Shown piece after piece: positions 11,515 through 24,014 of a stretch of 64,000 bases of DNA. The stretch comes from Yamagishiella unicocca (taxonomy: Eukaryota; Chlorophyta; Chlorophyceae; Chlamydomonadales; Volvocaceae), in assembly GCA_003116995.1 (NCBI GenBank), contig BDSL01000073.1, forward strand, positions 434,001 to 498,000, read 5' to 3'. Under the pieces are notes generated by a model. That model worked only from the letters and a program-made list of their open reading frames with translations. It did not search any database and was not told the origin of the DNA. Position 1 is the stretch's first letter, and the number at the start of each line of letters is the position of its first letter. The translations under genes were made by a program, and so were the position numbers.

Positions 11515-13700
11515 GTGTCAACTTGACATATATTCAGTTCGCTTGTCGTTGTTAGTCAAACACGTATGCAAGAATACAAGTACGTGAGGGAAAAGGGCAT
11601 AGTGGACGGGTTTGTTCTTTTAACGTAGTGCAATTCCGTACAGGAACATTATGCATAAGACTCAAGGTCCGCTTAGCACCTCAACAAGCCACGAGCTTGC
11701 CCAGAGTACATTCGAAGCCTTGTAATGTGTCATTGACTTCATTCAGCTGCTCTTCTCATGGGCTTTGGCGTCCCCACGGCACCCGAGCAGTTGGCGCAAT
11801 GTGGTTTGGAGATACACTCGCTTGCCTTTCGGATTGTTTAAATATATTTGTTTGATGTACGGTGCGACACAGCCGCTACACTGCACTGTGTAAAGGCTGT
11901 TCATTAGGTAGCGCGTATGTCCGTCGGCCAGAACAGCCTTTTCTGCAAACGCCGCAATGTGGACAGTATGAAATGCATCTGGCGATGGGGCTCGGTCAAG
12001 TTGCTAACCATTGCTTGCCCGGCCCTCCGGCCTTCGCCCCAGCTACCGTTCGTGCGCTCTCGTCATCTGCCTCCGAGTCGTCGATTTCCAAGGGTGGAAT
12101 TCGCCAGAGGTCGAGCTGTATAGAAAGTTCTAACTGGGGGCAATCCTGCGAATCCGGGACGTCGGACCCATGCGGGCAGTGGACGATCCATACCTGTCCT
12201 CTTGTATCTTCAACATGATTTCCATGCTAACGTCCTTGCCCTCTATAATCCTGGCGCATCAGAGCGATGGCGGCCCACTGCGCAACGCACTCCGCACACA
12301 ACCCTCCCAGACCCTCCCCACCTGTTTCCCTTGCCCCCCAAGCTAACCGTGGTCACATTCATCTCTTTGCGGTCTCGCTATTGCTGCCGCCGCACGGCTG
12401 GGGCCTTTTGTGGAGCCATATTATTTGTCGGGGCAAACATGTGCAATTGCTGCAAAGCAGAAGGCACTATTTGGGGCATTCTACCGCCCCGCAGAGGGGG
12501 AAGATCGCGTGTGCCACGCGCCACGTGTCGTCTGCGTGGTCCTTTCACGTGTCACATCTTCTCTACCATTTTGTTACGCTCAAAAGTCACCATGATAGAA
12601 CTTAGGGTAGTGGCTCCGCTGATCAGAAATGCAAGCGCACCCGTGGGTATTAGGGAAAGGCACCAGCATGCGCAGACAGGCTGTAATTGCAGGAGGTTTG
12701 CCTTCGTTTGTTGGGTTTGTCATTGTTGGTTAGCGCGGGCAAGCAATTCACATTTGAGATAGCGTCGAGGTCGCGTGGAGGCGTGGCACCCATACGTGGC
12801 GGCGGGTGTAGATCACAACTTTGTGCGCCCCTGGCGCCTTCGGATTTCCTGGTGACGGGGCCGGATTTCCTGATGGCGGGGCCGGATTTCCTAACGGCGG
12901 GGCCGGATTGCGCCTCCAGGTGGCACTGCGCACGATATGCTGTGCAGCCGAACATGCCTCCCAAGCCCACTCAAGCCCATACACATACCGACGTACCGTA
13001 CCCCACTGCCCTACAACTCAAATCACCACCCAAGGAATCCCTCCGCCCCAATGCCGTATATAACACATCCGCGACGTCGCTTACGTTCAGCGCCTTCGCA
13101 TGTTCATTCCCTTGTCCCACCTCGCTCCCAAGTCCCACGGGTCTTCCTCGAACCTCCCTACCAAGCCCCGCCAGCCGCGTGGTCCGACACCCTGCGCTGA
13201 GCCGAGAGTAACTCCCAGCTGTAGCGTCCCGCCTGCCCCCTGGCTCCCCTCGCCAAGGCCGGTGATGTCGTGTATGGCCTGACGCACCCGGTGCATCGAC
13301 CAAGGAGGGAAGGAAAGGCACGCGACAAAACCCTTACCCCTCCCCCTTTGGCCTCCGCCGACGCGCGCTCTCGGGCCCGGACTCGATGCCTCGACCTTGC
13401 CCTCCTGGTGCGCGACGAGAAGGAATGCACCCTAACGCTCCTTGTCCGAGCCCGGCTGAGCAGAAACACCCAGGCAGCCAGCCAGCCAACCAGCCAGCTA
13501 ACCGACAGGCCAGCCAGCTAACCAACCAACCAGCTAACCAACCAGCCATCCGATAGCGGCCTGCGTCCATGTCGCTTTGCGGTGACGCCGCAGGCTCACG
13601 CACCTCACATCTCTCCCGCAACACATACACACCAGTTCCCCACCCCCCGCCAACTTCCAAACATCCCCTCGGCCCCCCCTGCCCATCGCCCGCGCGTCGC
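11515..13700. other. Region upstream of GH16 gene and downstream of the M28 peptidase gene
   Basis: About 2.2 kb with no recognised gene. It holds the GH16 promoter side (11515 onward) and the peptidase 3' side. Short frames such as 11862-12218 (+) show no domain. Three 21-bp repeats sit at 12838-12902, and CAGCCAGCCAAC-type simple sequence lies near 13470-13550. Confidence 0.4.
12838..12902 (+). repeat. 21-bp tandem repeat, 3 copies
   Basis: Three copies of GGATTTCCTGRTGGCGGGGCC, about 21 bp each, stand in the intergenic region. They are in frame, so minus- and plus-strand frames stay open through them. Confidence 0.75.
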
Positions 13701-16700
13701 TCAAAACCTGTACGACGAGTGGTATGTCGTACCGATCCATGTGGGCGTTACCCAGTCGGGCAGCGAGCCCCTGACGGCACGCAGCTCCGGCGTGATGGGC
13801 AGGTAGGTGGCGGATAGCTCCACGATGACCCACGGGTCGGCCTGGCCGTCGCCGGCATCCAGCTCCACCCATATGTCCCAGAACGGCGACTCAGCCTCGT
13901 GGCTGAACCGTACCATGTGGTAGTGCACGTCGGAGCTGCGACCTCCCCCTGGCGGCGGCGGCTGCCGCATCGGCGCCGACACCGGCGGTGACGGCAGTGA
14001 CCAGGCGCGCAGCGGCGCCGCCGCCGTCACGTTGAGCATGCCCCAGCAGTGCGCCTCCGAAAACACACGCACGTGTACGACCCGGCTACTAGTGTCGTCA
14101 GCGGTGCTGCCGGGCCTCATCTCCTCGTGGACCTGCCACCGGCGGCGGAGGTGGGTGGGTGGGTGGGCAGGCAACGTGGGGTTACTGTCCGCGGTTGCAA
14201 ACGGATGGCTGCTACGGTGTAAGATGGCTTGGACCGCTTCCCAACCGTCCTTCCACTATTACCCGCCCGCCCGCCTGCCTTCGCGTCGTACCTTTCGTAC
14301 GTACGGCGGTACGGCAACCGGCGGCTGCGCGCACGGCTCCGCCTGCAGCACCATCTTGCCCAGCAGCCGGTCCAGCGGGTGCAGCGAGGCGTACTCGTGG
14401 TCAAGCGCGTCGTACCGTACGGCAGAGCCTTGTCGTACGAACGGCAGCCGCGTGGGGGCGGCCGGATCCGGGAACATCTGCGCCCAGGTGTTGGAGTCCA
14501 CGATGCCCAGCGCCCACTTGGCGGAAACATCCGGCTGGGGCTGTAGCTGTGCGGCCAGGTCCTGGAGGGTTCGAGGAAGACCCGTGGATGCCCGAAAAAA
14601 CCGTTAAAAACAGACGTTTTGAAATGCATGCTGGAGGGGGGTTGGTTTCGGAGAGCCAGGTTCGAACGGGGCTGGGGTGGGGGGTCCTGATTGGAGCGCG
14701 TTTGCAGTTACCGTAAGCCGCAAGTCGTCCACACTCGCGACCCTTTTTTTTACTTTCTTCGCGTCTACACTGTGAATATGGGTTTCCTGGCTTCGGGAAT
14801 AGGTGTAAATACATTGGGACGTGACCCATTTCCCCATGTGCGAAGGCCGGAGGGGAGGGACGTCGAGGCCCACCAACGGGCAGCTGCTGGCTGCTCCTGA
14901 AGGGCCTGAAGGGCCGCTTGACGTATTCCCAGCCACCCACGTCGTTGGCGCCCCCCCCCCTTTTCACGCCCCGAAACCCATGAAATGCCGGCTTGTTGCA
15001 CGCATACGCCAAATTCTTCACATGGGAAATCAACGAACGGGACCCACAACCAGGCGGCCATACGCCACCTCACCCGCGGCGGCGGCTCCTGCACACCACA
15101 GGTCGCTGCCGCCGCGTCTGGGTGGACATCCGCCGCCGCCGCCGCCGCCGCCGCCGCAGCTCGCGCCGCCGCCGCCGCCGGGAAGACATCGTCCTGTGCG
15201 CGCGGGCGTTGGGCCGTGAGGGCGAGGGGTGCGGGGTGAGGGGGTGGCATAAGGGGTATGTGTGCGTGTGTGTGTGTGTTTTAAGTATGCTGTGTGGGTG
15301 TGGATCGCAGGGTGCATGCTCCGAGCATACTACAGGGTTGGGAACAGCTGTGCGCGCAGGGTTTCTGCTGATGTGGCTGATGGTTCCGGAGCACCGCCAC
15401 GGAGCGCACGCACTCCCAGGAGCAGTCCGCGTAGGGGGGCGCTGCTGTGTGGGTTGGGTGGTGGTTGGAGGATCGCGGCGCGAACCCGCAACATCCCAAC
15501 AAAGCCGGCACCATGTGCTACCCGCCAACCGCCAACCGTCAACCGCCAACCAACGGGCGCCACACACCTCGGGCACCCAGGACCCTGTCTCGTGTAGGTG
15601 CGTGATGGTGATGCGGCGGGGGTTGTTGTGGTTGTACGGCACCAGGCGGCGGCTCGAATACCCTGCCGCCGTTAGCGATGCCGCCACCAACAGCACCAGC
15701 AACGGCTTTCTAAACGACCAACGGCGGCCGCTCCTGCCACTGCCGCCGCCGCCTCCGCTGCTGAACAGGCCGCCTAGGGCGTACCCGGCCAGCGGCAGCA
15801 GGCAGCAGCAGCTGTAGCCGAGTACGGCAGACCCCGTGAGGACGCCGATGATGCCGTCGGCCAGGAAGATCGAGTGGTGGCCTGTACGACGGGGTGGAGT
15901 ACGGCAACGGGCGGTCACCAGGCATTTGCAGGCTGGCTGCGGCAGAGAGATCCCATTTCGCGACCCTGTCACCACACTCACCAAACATCAACGGATCTGA
16001 CGAAGGAAACATCCGCAACACCACGAAACCTCTCCGCAACCGTTTCTCACCCCGACATCCACACATAGCGGATCAGCGCTGAAATAAAACAAAATTGAAT
16101 AACACACTCAGCCACTGTCTCCCCGCCGCCCCCGTCCAACGGAACGCGCTGTCCACATGCGCCTCCGTTTGTTCTGGTGATTTTGTCCGCGCGAGTTCTG
16201 AACCTCACGTCGTACGCGGGTACGACACGCCCTGTGGTACGACACACCCAGGGCCCGCCCGGCGCGGCCTACCCGTGAGCGCCATCCTCTCCATCATGAC
16301 GTCCAGGAAGGTCCCAAGGATGGCTCCCATGGCGGCTAGGGGCATCGTAGCCACCGACAGAACACCCGCGGCCAGGGTGAGGGTCAGGGTGGGCTAGGAG
16401 GGAGGGGGGGGTGATGAGGGTTTGGGGGGAGGGGGAAGGCGAGGAGGCCCGGTTACACAACATGGCGGACGGAGGGTTTGGGCCTTTGGGGCAAGGCAAG
16501 AAGGCTGGGTTATACGACATCAGAGGCGGAGGGTTTGGGGGAAGGTGGGGAAGCCGGGAACATGTGAGAGAGCAGGGTTGCGGGTTGGGTAGCTGGTTGC
16601 ACTAGGTGCCCTAGGGGGTCGAGGTCGCTGACATTGTTGAGGGGCGGGGCGGGGGGAGCCATGCACGATGGGAGATGCATTTGCGGATTTGCGAGAGCTG

Positions 16701-19700
16701 GGGTCAGTCGAAGAAAGTCGTCCAACCTGCCGTACCCCACAACTCCCAACCGCCCTCCAACCACCCACCCCCTCCACGTGCCCTCCTCACCGCTCCGTTG
16801 TCCAGCAGGGCCCCCACTGCGAAGGACAGCATGCCGCCCATGGCCAGGATCTGACTGAAGCCCTGCAGGCCCCCCAGACACAGCCCGGCGGCCAGCGCCG
16901 ACAGAACCAGTCCAACGCCGTACACCTGCACCACAGCGCACAACCGGGGCGACGGAATGGGTCCTAGAGAGAGGTGGGTCATAGGGCGCGCTAGTACGAC
17001 TACTACTAGGGCGCAGGACGGGAGGGTTTGAAGTTGTGTGTTTTCTCGCGCGGGCGAGGTATGGAAGAGAATGGAGTCGCCGGCCGCTGGGGAGCCGGTC
17101 AGCAACCCCCCTTGCAGCAGCAGTAGCACCACTTGAGCAAAACCCTAACCCAAAAGGGCTTTTATTTTACTACAGCCTTGGAAACCCCATGGGCGCGAAC
17201 CCCATGGGCGCAAACCCCATTGGCGCAAATCCCACTGACCCCCCCCGCGCTCCCCCCGTTGCGTAAAACGGTTTTTATACAACCCCCCCACCTGGCACGC
17301 CACGTAGTGCCCCTGCTGCAGCGGCCTCAGCGCCATGGCCTCGTCACGCAGCCGCAACCACGGCCTTAGAGCCGCGGCGGCGGACAGAGGCAGGAAGGTG
17401 GCGTAGGCGATCCAGTGGTGGGCGTACCAGGACATGGAGACCCCTGGGTCGGCGGGTGGATGGCATGAGATGAAGGCGGGTGGGTGGGTGAGTGGGTGAG
17501 TAGGTGAGGATTTGGGGGGGGGACCAGCAGTTCTCAGGCAGCAGGCCCTCAGGGGGGTGTTTTGCGGGCGCCGTGGCACGTGGTGAGGCAGCCGCGTCCT
17601 GGGACCGCAGGCGCGACATGGGGGTGGTGCGACATGGGGGTGGTACGGTCGGCTCGAATGAAGAGCGGGCGGCGTTTTCGCCGTGCCGCTGTTGCATCCG
17701 TTGCCCTTCCTTGCTAAAGCAATCATACCAGCTGCTACCGGTATACCACCTGCTACCGGTATAATATCCAGCAAATCGGCGATTGTAACCGTCTGTAACT
17801 GTAATCGCCGATTGTAACCGTCAACATCACGCCCTGCGTGACGCAGCTACCCGCAGGCCACCTCACCACGATGCCGTGTTGGCGCTCCCAACACGACCCC
17901 GCTCCGGAACCACGCCCTTACTGCCCTCCCTCCGAAACCAGCCAGCCCACCTGAGACCATCACGTGCAGCACCCCCAGCAGCGCGGGCGCCAGCAGTGCG
18001 GACAGGAAGGACACCACCGCCCGGCCCGCGGCTTCAATCATTCGCGTCATGACACCCGCGGCTGTGTGTCCCTTGGGGAGGAAGGGAGGGGTGGAGGGGT
18101 GGAGGGAGGAAGGGAGGGAGGGAGGGAGGGAAGGAGGGAGGGAAGTGGCATAAAAACCGTTAACGCTAAAAGGAGGGATGGAGGAAGGGAGGGAGGGAGG
18201 GAAATGGGTGCGTGGTTTCGGCGCGGTGAGGCCGAGGGTAACAGCGGGAGGGCAATAGCAGAGAGGCTGGGAGTCAGGAGAGGTATCCCTGGCAGGTAAG
18301 GGGAGGGAGGGTACCCCAGGCAAGTAACCCTGCTCCGAAACCCACCGCCGGCTCCCTGAGAGACCCCGCTCCGAAACCCACCGACGCCACCGCCGACAGC
18401 GGCATCATGAAGAACAGCGCAAGCGGCACGGTGTGCAGCAGGCGGGCGACTGAGTCCGGGTAGTTGATCATGCCGCAGCCGATGAGGTCGAAATACACGG
18501 CACGCTCCTGGGAAGGGACGGGAGGGAGGGGGGAGAGGGGAGTTACAAAACAAAAACGGAGACAGGGGAGGGGAGGAGAGGGGAGGGGAGAAGAGGGGAG
18601 GGGAGGGAGGAGAGGATAGGGGAGGGAGGAGAGGGGAGGGGAGGGAGGAGAGGGAAGGAGTGGGGAGGAGATCGGAGGAGAGGGGAGGGGAGGGGGGAAG
18701 AGGGGAGGGAGGAGAGGGGAGGGGCGGAAGGTGCAGCAACGATGACGGAGGTTGCGCCGTACTCAGCTAACGATATAATCCACGCCCGCAGCTCTCGTTC
18801 GCGCCACAGCTGGCGTCCACATACGGGTTTCTCCGCCGCCGTCACAACACCCGGCCGCTCAGCTCACCTTGAGTGCTTTGGGTGACGTCAGCTTGCCCTC
18901 CGTGTCAGCCGCCATCACCTTGGCCATGCTCATAAGGCCCCCCAGGAGGCCCTCACCCATTTCCTAGCCGCAGCGGCAGCGGGAGGGGGGGTGACGGGAT
19001 GGGGGGCAGATAAGGCCCGCTGAGATGTACAACGCACGGACGCACGCCACGGCGTTTGCGGCGGCGAGTTGCCCTTCAGCCTCCGCCACCTCTGCCCCTA
19101 CTTGTCGCCAACGCCTGCCCTTCAGCCTCCGCCACCGCTACAGCCTCCAAGCCGTCCTTGCCACACAACACGTACCCTGCCCGCCTGCTTCTCCCTGCCG
19201 CAGCCGCAGCCCAGCACGCATCCAACCCCGTCCATCCTCAGTGCCGACCCACGGGTTTCCTCCCAAACCCCGGGCCCCCCTCTCAAACCCCGGCCCCCCG
19301 CTTCTCAAACCCCGCCCCCCCCCTCTCTCACCTCTCTCCAGCATGCATCTCAAAACTTCTCTTTAAACGGTTTTTTTCGGACATCCACGGGTTTCCCTCG
19401 AACCCCCTCTCTCACCTGCATGGCCCCCGGCTTGAGCCGCTCCACACTGTCCAGGTGGCTGTGGTACGCAACTGAGTCGCGGATGAAGGCGATGTCTGGG
19501 AGGGGGGGAGGGGGGCAGAGAAGACCCGGTAACCCGGGGGGGGGGGGCGCGAGAAGACCCGGGTACACGACGGGACAGGATAGTTGGCGCATGGTCGTCG
19601 GACACGGATTTTGTGGGAGCGTGACTGGGGTCAGGGGGGCGCCGAGAAGACCCGGTTACAAGACATAGGAAACAGAGGGCAGGAAAGGGGTTCCTCTCCG

Positions 19701-22700
19701 CCCCTATCAGTCAGCCAGGACGCTTCGAGCGAGCGATCCGGCCGCGGTCACCTCTGCCAGCCTGTGACTGCCCGCCCACCCGACGGCGCCCCCACTACCA
19801 CCCCCCCACCCCCCCCGACCCCCCACCGTTTTCTCGCATCCATGGGTCTTCCTCGCAACCCCCACCGACCCACCGACCCACCTAGCCCCGGCAGGCTGCC
19901 GTAGTGACGAGCCGAGAACATCCGGTAGTCCGTGTCGCCTGGAATGATGCCCGTGTCGAAGATGTCCTGATCAGGCACGGGCGGGGAGGAGTCAGCGGTA
20001 GGGACTGATTAGGACATGGGACTTCAGACTGCTGTCGACGCCAATACTGGACACAGCTGTCAACACAGCGTCCGGAGCCGCCAAGGGCCAACGGCTAACG
20101 ACCTCCCCAACCGGCACCAACTAACCAACCAACCAACTAACCAACCTGCGCGATCCGCGCGCCGTGCGCATTCGGGGCTCCCCTTGCCCACGCCGCCACC
20201 GTCCATGCACCGGTGTGCTGGAAGAGGATGGGCAGTCCGCCGGCGCCCATGGCCTGGTGGGTGACCCGCGGGTCGGCGCGCGATGACGGCGCCAGGGCGC
20301 AGAGGGCTTGTACTTGGCTGCTGCTACTCGGAGTGTGCGTGTTATGTGCGTGTTATGTGCGTGTTGGTAAGTCACTAATTGGGGATTGGGGGTGCGTGTG
20401 CATGTGTACACGGGTGCAGCGCGCGCGTGTTTACCGGGGGGGGGGACCATAGCTACCCGGGGGGTAACTATGGTTGACGGGTTGCAGCCGGAGGGGAGGG
20501 GTGTACGGCACGTAGGCCCGGTTACACGATCCGATTAGCGGGGGCGGGATACGGCACCGGACGGGGTCACACGGGATGCATCTGCACGTCCTGCTACAGG
20601 GAGGGTGAGCAGAAATGACCCCTGGAGGGTTGGCGAGGGGGCCTCGAAGTCGCCAGCTAGAAACCTTCGGCTGCGTCGTCGGAGGTTGCGGACACGGCAA
20701 CTACTAACTGCCAACTACTAATACGCCACGTCAGCGTCAGTGCTGCCGTACCGTACCGCACCTCCAGGTTCACGAAGGCGCCCAGTCCCTTGGCGTGCGG
20801 GCTGGAGTTGAAGAAACCGTGACCCGCCTGGAGGGACACGGGGGGTTGCGAGGAAGACCCGTGGAAGACACGGGGGGTTTGATAAGAAAATCCGCGAATC
20901 CACGGCCGACAAACCGAGGACACGGGGGGAAGGAGGAGGAGAAACGCGGCAGGGAGGTACGGCGCAGCGTCATGGGTGGTGGCAGTGCGGATCCGGCAGT
21001 GCGAGTGTGAGCGCAGTTGGCCGTGTTTTTTTGGCAAAACAACAACAACGCACAAGTGGGCGCGCACACTAATTTCCATGCGACCATCTCATACGCATCG
21101 CCGTCCGCATCGGACCTGTCGTACTCCGCAGAACAGGCTGATCCCATGCAGCCCCACCCTGCCTTCCTTGGCCCCGCCGTTCACTTCCCTCGCCATACCC
21201 CTTCCAAACGTGGCTCCAAAACCATCAACGACCATCACCCCCCACCTTGACCTCCTCCTCACCTGCTGCCCTTCAACTGCGTCTTCCCAACACGACCTCT
21301 TAACGCGGCCTTGACATCCGCGCTGCTACGCTCCGCCTCCTCTCCGCCTCCAGCCCCCCGCCTCCGGTTTTTTCGGGCATCCACGGGTCTTCCTCGAAAC
21401 CCCACCGCAACAGTTGCGACTGAATCCCAACCCCTCATTCCCCCGCCCCTAAAACCCGCTCCCACCCCCCGTCCGCCTCCGCCACGTTCTCCAGTATGCA
21501 TCTCAAAACGTCTTTCCTAACCGATTTTTCTCGCATCCACGGGTCTTCCTCGAGACCCCCTCCGCCTCCCCATCTCCCCCGCCTCCGACCTGGCAGATGC
21601 TCTCCTCGCCGCCGTCGAACAGCAGCACCAGCGGCACCGCCGGCAGCGACGCCGTACGGCGCGACAGCAGCGTGCGAGCAGCCTCAAGCATGACCGCGAC
21701 CATGGCCACGTCATCGGAGGCTCCTGAATGTACGGCGTATGTACGGCGGGCGTGAGGGCGGTTGGGGTTCCGATCGCAGCGGCATGTCGGGCGGGAGCAG
21801 GCGCCGATCGTTCACTGACGCCAAATGGAACCGAAACCGGTAAAGTTCATATCAAACCATGGCGGAGGGCCGTAAGTAAGGATCCCTTACACCCTTACAT
21901 CTCCCCAACCCAGCGCGCGCGTGCGATCACCGACCCATAACACGTACGGCAGTTGGGCACGTGGGGTTTACGAAAGGGCCCAAGGTTTCGGAGCCTGCCG
22001 AAAACCGACCGTCACGGAATAAGGCCCGAATAAGGCTACCGTTGATCCGACAGTTGGCTCCCGCACCCCGCCAGCTAAGCCGGAAAGCCGCCGGCTCACC
22101 TGCCCATCCCTCCCCCCGTCAAATGCTCCAGCATGCCAATCCACAAACGCGTGTACCAAACGTTTCCTACTCGGTTCAACGTTTCAGCGCCGACCTACGG
22201 GTTCCTCCCAAACCCCCGTTCGAGCCCGAGCCCAGCTCTTCCTCACCCGGCGACGCGACAGCGCTGTCGTGATGTGCCGCTATGAGCAGCCCCGGCCGCC
22301 CCACCGCCTCCGCCGGGATGATGGTGACGACTATGTTGGTTAGCTCCCGGTAGGCGTTGGTGAACTTCGCCCCAGTGAACTCCATAGCAACTGACCCCGT
22401 TACGCTCTCGCGAAAGACCTGAGATCCGCAAAAAGAGAGCAACAGTGAGGGATTGGGCCCGGGAGGGACATCATGCGTCCCGGGATGGAGCATCCACACT
22501 ATGTTGTACGATGCCGTACGGTGGTGTACGGCAGAAGCACGCGGGCGCGAGCGGAGACGAGAGGTGAGGGATTGGGCGGGAGATGGCGCGGTGGAGGGAT
22601 CTCGGGGAGGGTCTGTGTTCATGTGGCTGGCTGTAAGCAGGGGAAGTGGGTCTGCAGCTCCTCTCCCTCTTTGCCTAGCCCCCCTGCCCCCCTGGCCCCC

Positions 22701-24014
22701 TGGCCTAGTTCCGAAACCCGGGGGGCCCACCTGGACCTCCACGTCACCTCCGCGAGCCGCCGCCAGCTCCGCGAGCAGCTCTCCTTGCCGTACGATGTAG
22801 TCGTGGGCCTTACGAAGCTGCGGCGTGGAGATCTGCAGCGATGGGTTGGTTCGGTCGAGTTGGTTGGCTTGGTTGAGTTGGTTGGAGCCAGAGCCGGAGC
22901 GGTTGGCAATGCCGTACGTGGCCACCACGTCCACATCCCTCGGTCCAGACTCCCACTTCACAAACGCTGGCAAGGCCTCGCCCCACCACCCACCACACCT
23001 TTCCAACCCCTTGCCCAACAAACCCAGCAAACCGCCTCCGAGGAACGCATACCGGTCACCCCCCGCCTTGCTGCTCTCCTCCCCGCCCCCGCCCCAACCC
23101 AGCTCTCAAGCATGCATCTCGGAACGTCTGTTCTAAACGGCTTTTTCTGGCATCCACGGGTCTTCCTCCCCGCCCCCCCCTTGCTGCTCTCCTCCCCGGC
23201 CCCGCCACGCCGAACATGCCTGTCGCGCCACAAACACATAATCCCTTCCGTTCGCTTTGGGATTCCGAAGGTCAGGGTTTTGTAACTGGCTTCCCCCAAC
23301 CCACCTGTCGGTCGGGCAGCTCCCCCGCCAGCGCCACAAGGTGTGCTGCCGCCCGGGCCTCGCTGAACAGCCCCGGGGGGGCTGAGGCCGGGCGCACCGG
23401 GGGAGTCCAGTGGAGCCGTTGCTCCATCAAGTACATCTGCGGATTAGTTGGGTTCGGTAACACGGGGGGGAGGCGATGTGGGTTGCCCTGGGGGTTACAC
23501 ACAGGCGTTCGGAAATGATACCGACCGTGACACCTGACCTGATCTGGTTCGAGCCCCCCCAAAAAGGTGGCATCCTAAGGCGAGAAAAGGTGCTTCGTGG
23601 GATAGGTGCGATTGGCGGATCGGCACAGCCGAGTTGCAAGAGGGGTGTAAGGGTAGCGTACCAGGGCCCGTGCTGGGGGACTCGAGAGGGTTATGGTACT
23701 GACGAGGTTCTTGGAGCGAATGGGGGGGCCAGGTGGCAGGGAGCAGAGCTCCTTGGGCGGACGGTGTTTCCCTTCCTCCCGTTATCGTTAAGCACGTCAA
23801 AGGTGCATCAACGGAATCCCGTTCTGCTGGCCACCAATCCGCGGATCGGCCAACCACGCGTATAACAGCTCACCATGGCCACGTAGTAGGCGAGCAAGCC
23901 CAACGCTAGCAAGCTCGCATTCGCCCATGGTACCACGGGTGTTTCCGCTTCCCGCTTTTCGCCTGGTCGCTTGTCGGCAGGGACAAGGGCGCCTGCGGCG
24001 GTGTTGTCGGCCAT
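13701..24014 (-). CDS. ER-type M28 metallopeptidase, ERMP1/Fxna-like
   Basis: Nineteen exons (high-low): 24014-23874, 23436-23305, 22832-22731, 22418-22247, 21723-21590, 20827-20762, 20253-20146, 19966-19882, 19495-19416, 18963-18868, 18507-18382, 18071-17951, 17443-17292, 16925-16791, 16393-16273, 15881-15568, 15193-15074, 14561-14292, 14132-13701. They join in frame to about 968 residues (human ERMP1 is about 900). An N-terminal helix (LLALGLLAYYVAM) precedes the M28 domain. Zinc-site motifs are AAHHDSAVASPGASDD, LLFDGGEES, GAFVNLE and SVAYHSHLDS. GIIPGDTDYRMFS is the family hallmark. Multiple membrane helices and a soluble C-terminal domain ending LPDWVTPTW follow. ERMP1 is an ER-membrane peptidase. 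The substrate is unknown. The exon at 15074-15193 is alanine-rich from a GCC repeat and is the least certain. The acceptor of the exon at 17951-18071 has an alternative. Confidence 0.9.
14568..14634 (-). repeat. Dispersed intron module A, copy 2 (abuts acceptor)
   Basis: Full-length copy. On the gene strand it runs from CCAGCATGCATTTCAAAACG to the TCTTCCTCGAACC end. The last bases lie 6 nt from the exon at 14561, so the module supplies the polypyrimidine tract of this 3' splice site. Confidence 0.85.
18074..18210 (+). repeat. GGGA-rich tracts in peptidase intron
   Basis: Repeated GGGAGGGAGGAAGG sequence interrupted by GGCATAAAAACCGTTAACGC, a motif shared with 53186 (module C). Similar purine runs fill 18516-18725. 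Confidence 0.7.
19338..19404 (+). repeat. Dispersed intron module A, copy 3 (abuts donor)
   Basis: A plus-strand copy, antisense to the peptidase gene, from CAGCATGCATCTCAAAAC to CCCTCGAACC. The CGAACC end is 11 nt from the exon at 19416, right behind its 5' splice site. Confidence 0.85.
19826..19861 (+). repeat. Dispersed intron module A, copy 4 (partial)
   Basis: Shortened copy with TCGCATCCATGGGTCTTCCT followed by CGCAACC. It lies about 20 nt from the donor of the exon at 19882 and next to a (GTGGGTCG)n run on the gene strand. Confidence 0.7.
20844..20925 (-). repeat. Composite of module A (partial) and module B near acceptor
   Basis: On the gene strand module B (GGTTTGTCGGCCGTGGATTC) is followed by a partial module A (CCACGGGTCTTCCTCGCAACC). 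It ends 17 nt upstream of the 3' splice site at 20827. Confidence 0.7.
21365..21402 (+). repeat. Dispersed intron module A, copy 5 (partial)
   Basis: GGTTTTTTCGGGCATCCACG followed by GGTCTTCCTCGAAACC, in the intron between the exons at 20762 and 21590. Confidence 0.75.
21494..21560 (+). repeat. Dispersed intron module A, copy 6
   Basis: A full-length copy with TATGCATCTCAAAACGTC at one end and CTTCCTCGAGACC at the other. The latter end is about 30 nt from the donor of the exon at 21590. Confidence 0.8.
23106..23172 (+). repeat. Dispersed intron module A, copy 7
   Basis: A full-length copy with ATGCATCTCGGAACGTCTG, TCTAAACGGCTTTTTCTGG and CATCCACGGGTCTTCCTCC. It lies in the intron between the exons at 22731 and 23305, oriented toward the latter. 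Confidence 0.75.

Noticed and set aside
20211..20253. Shorter version of peptidase exon 7 ending at GTGCATGG
   Set aside because: That donor breaks frame with the next exon. Extending to the donor at 20145 keeps frame and adds family-like sequence.
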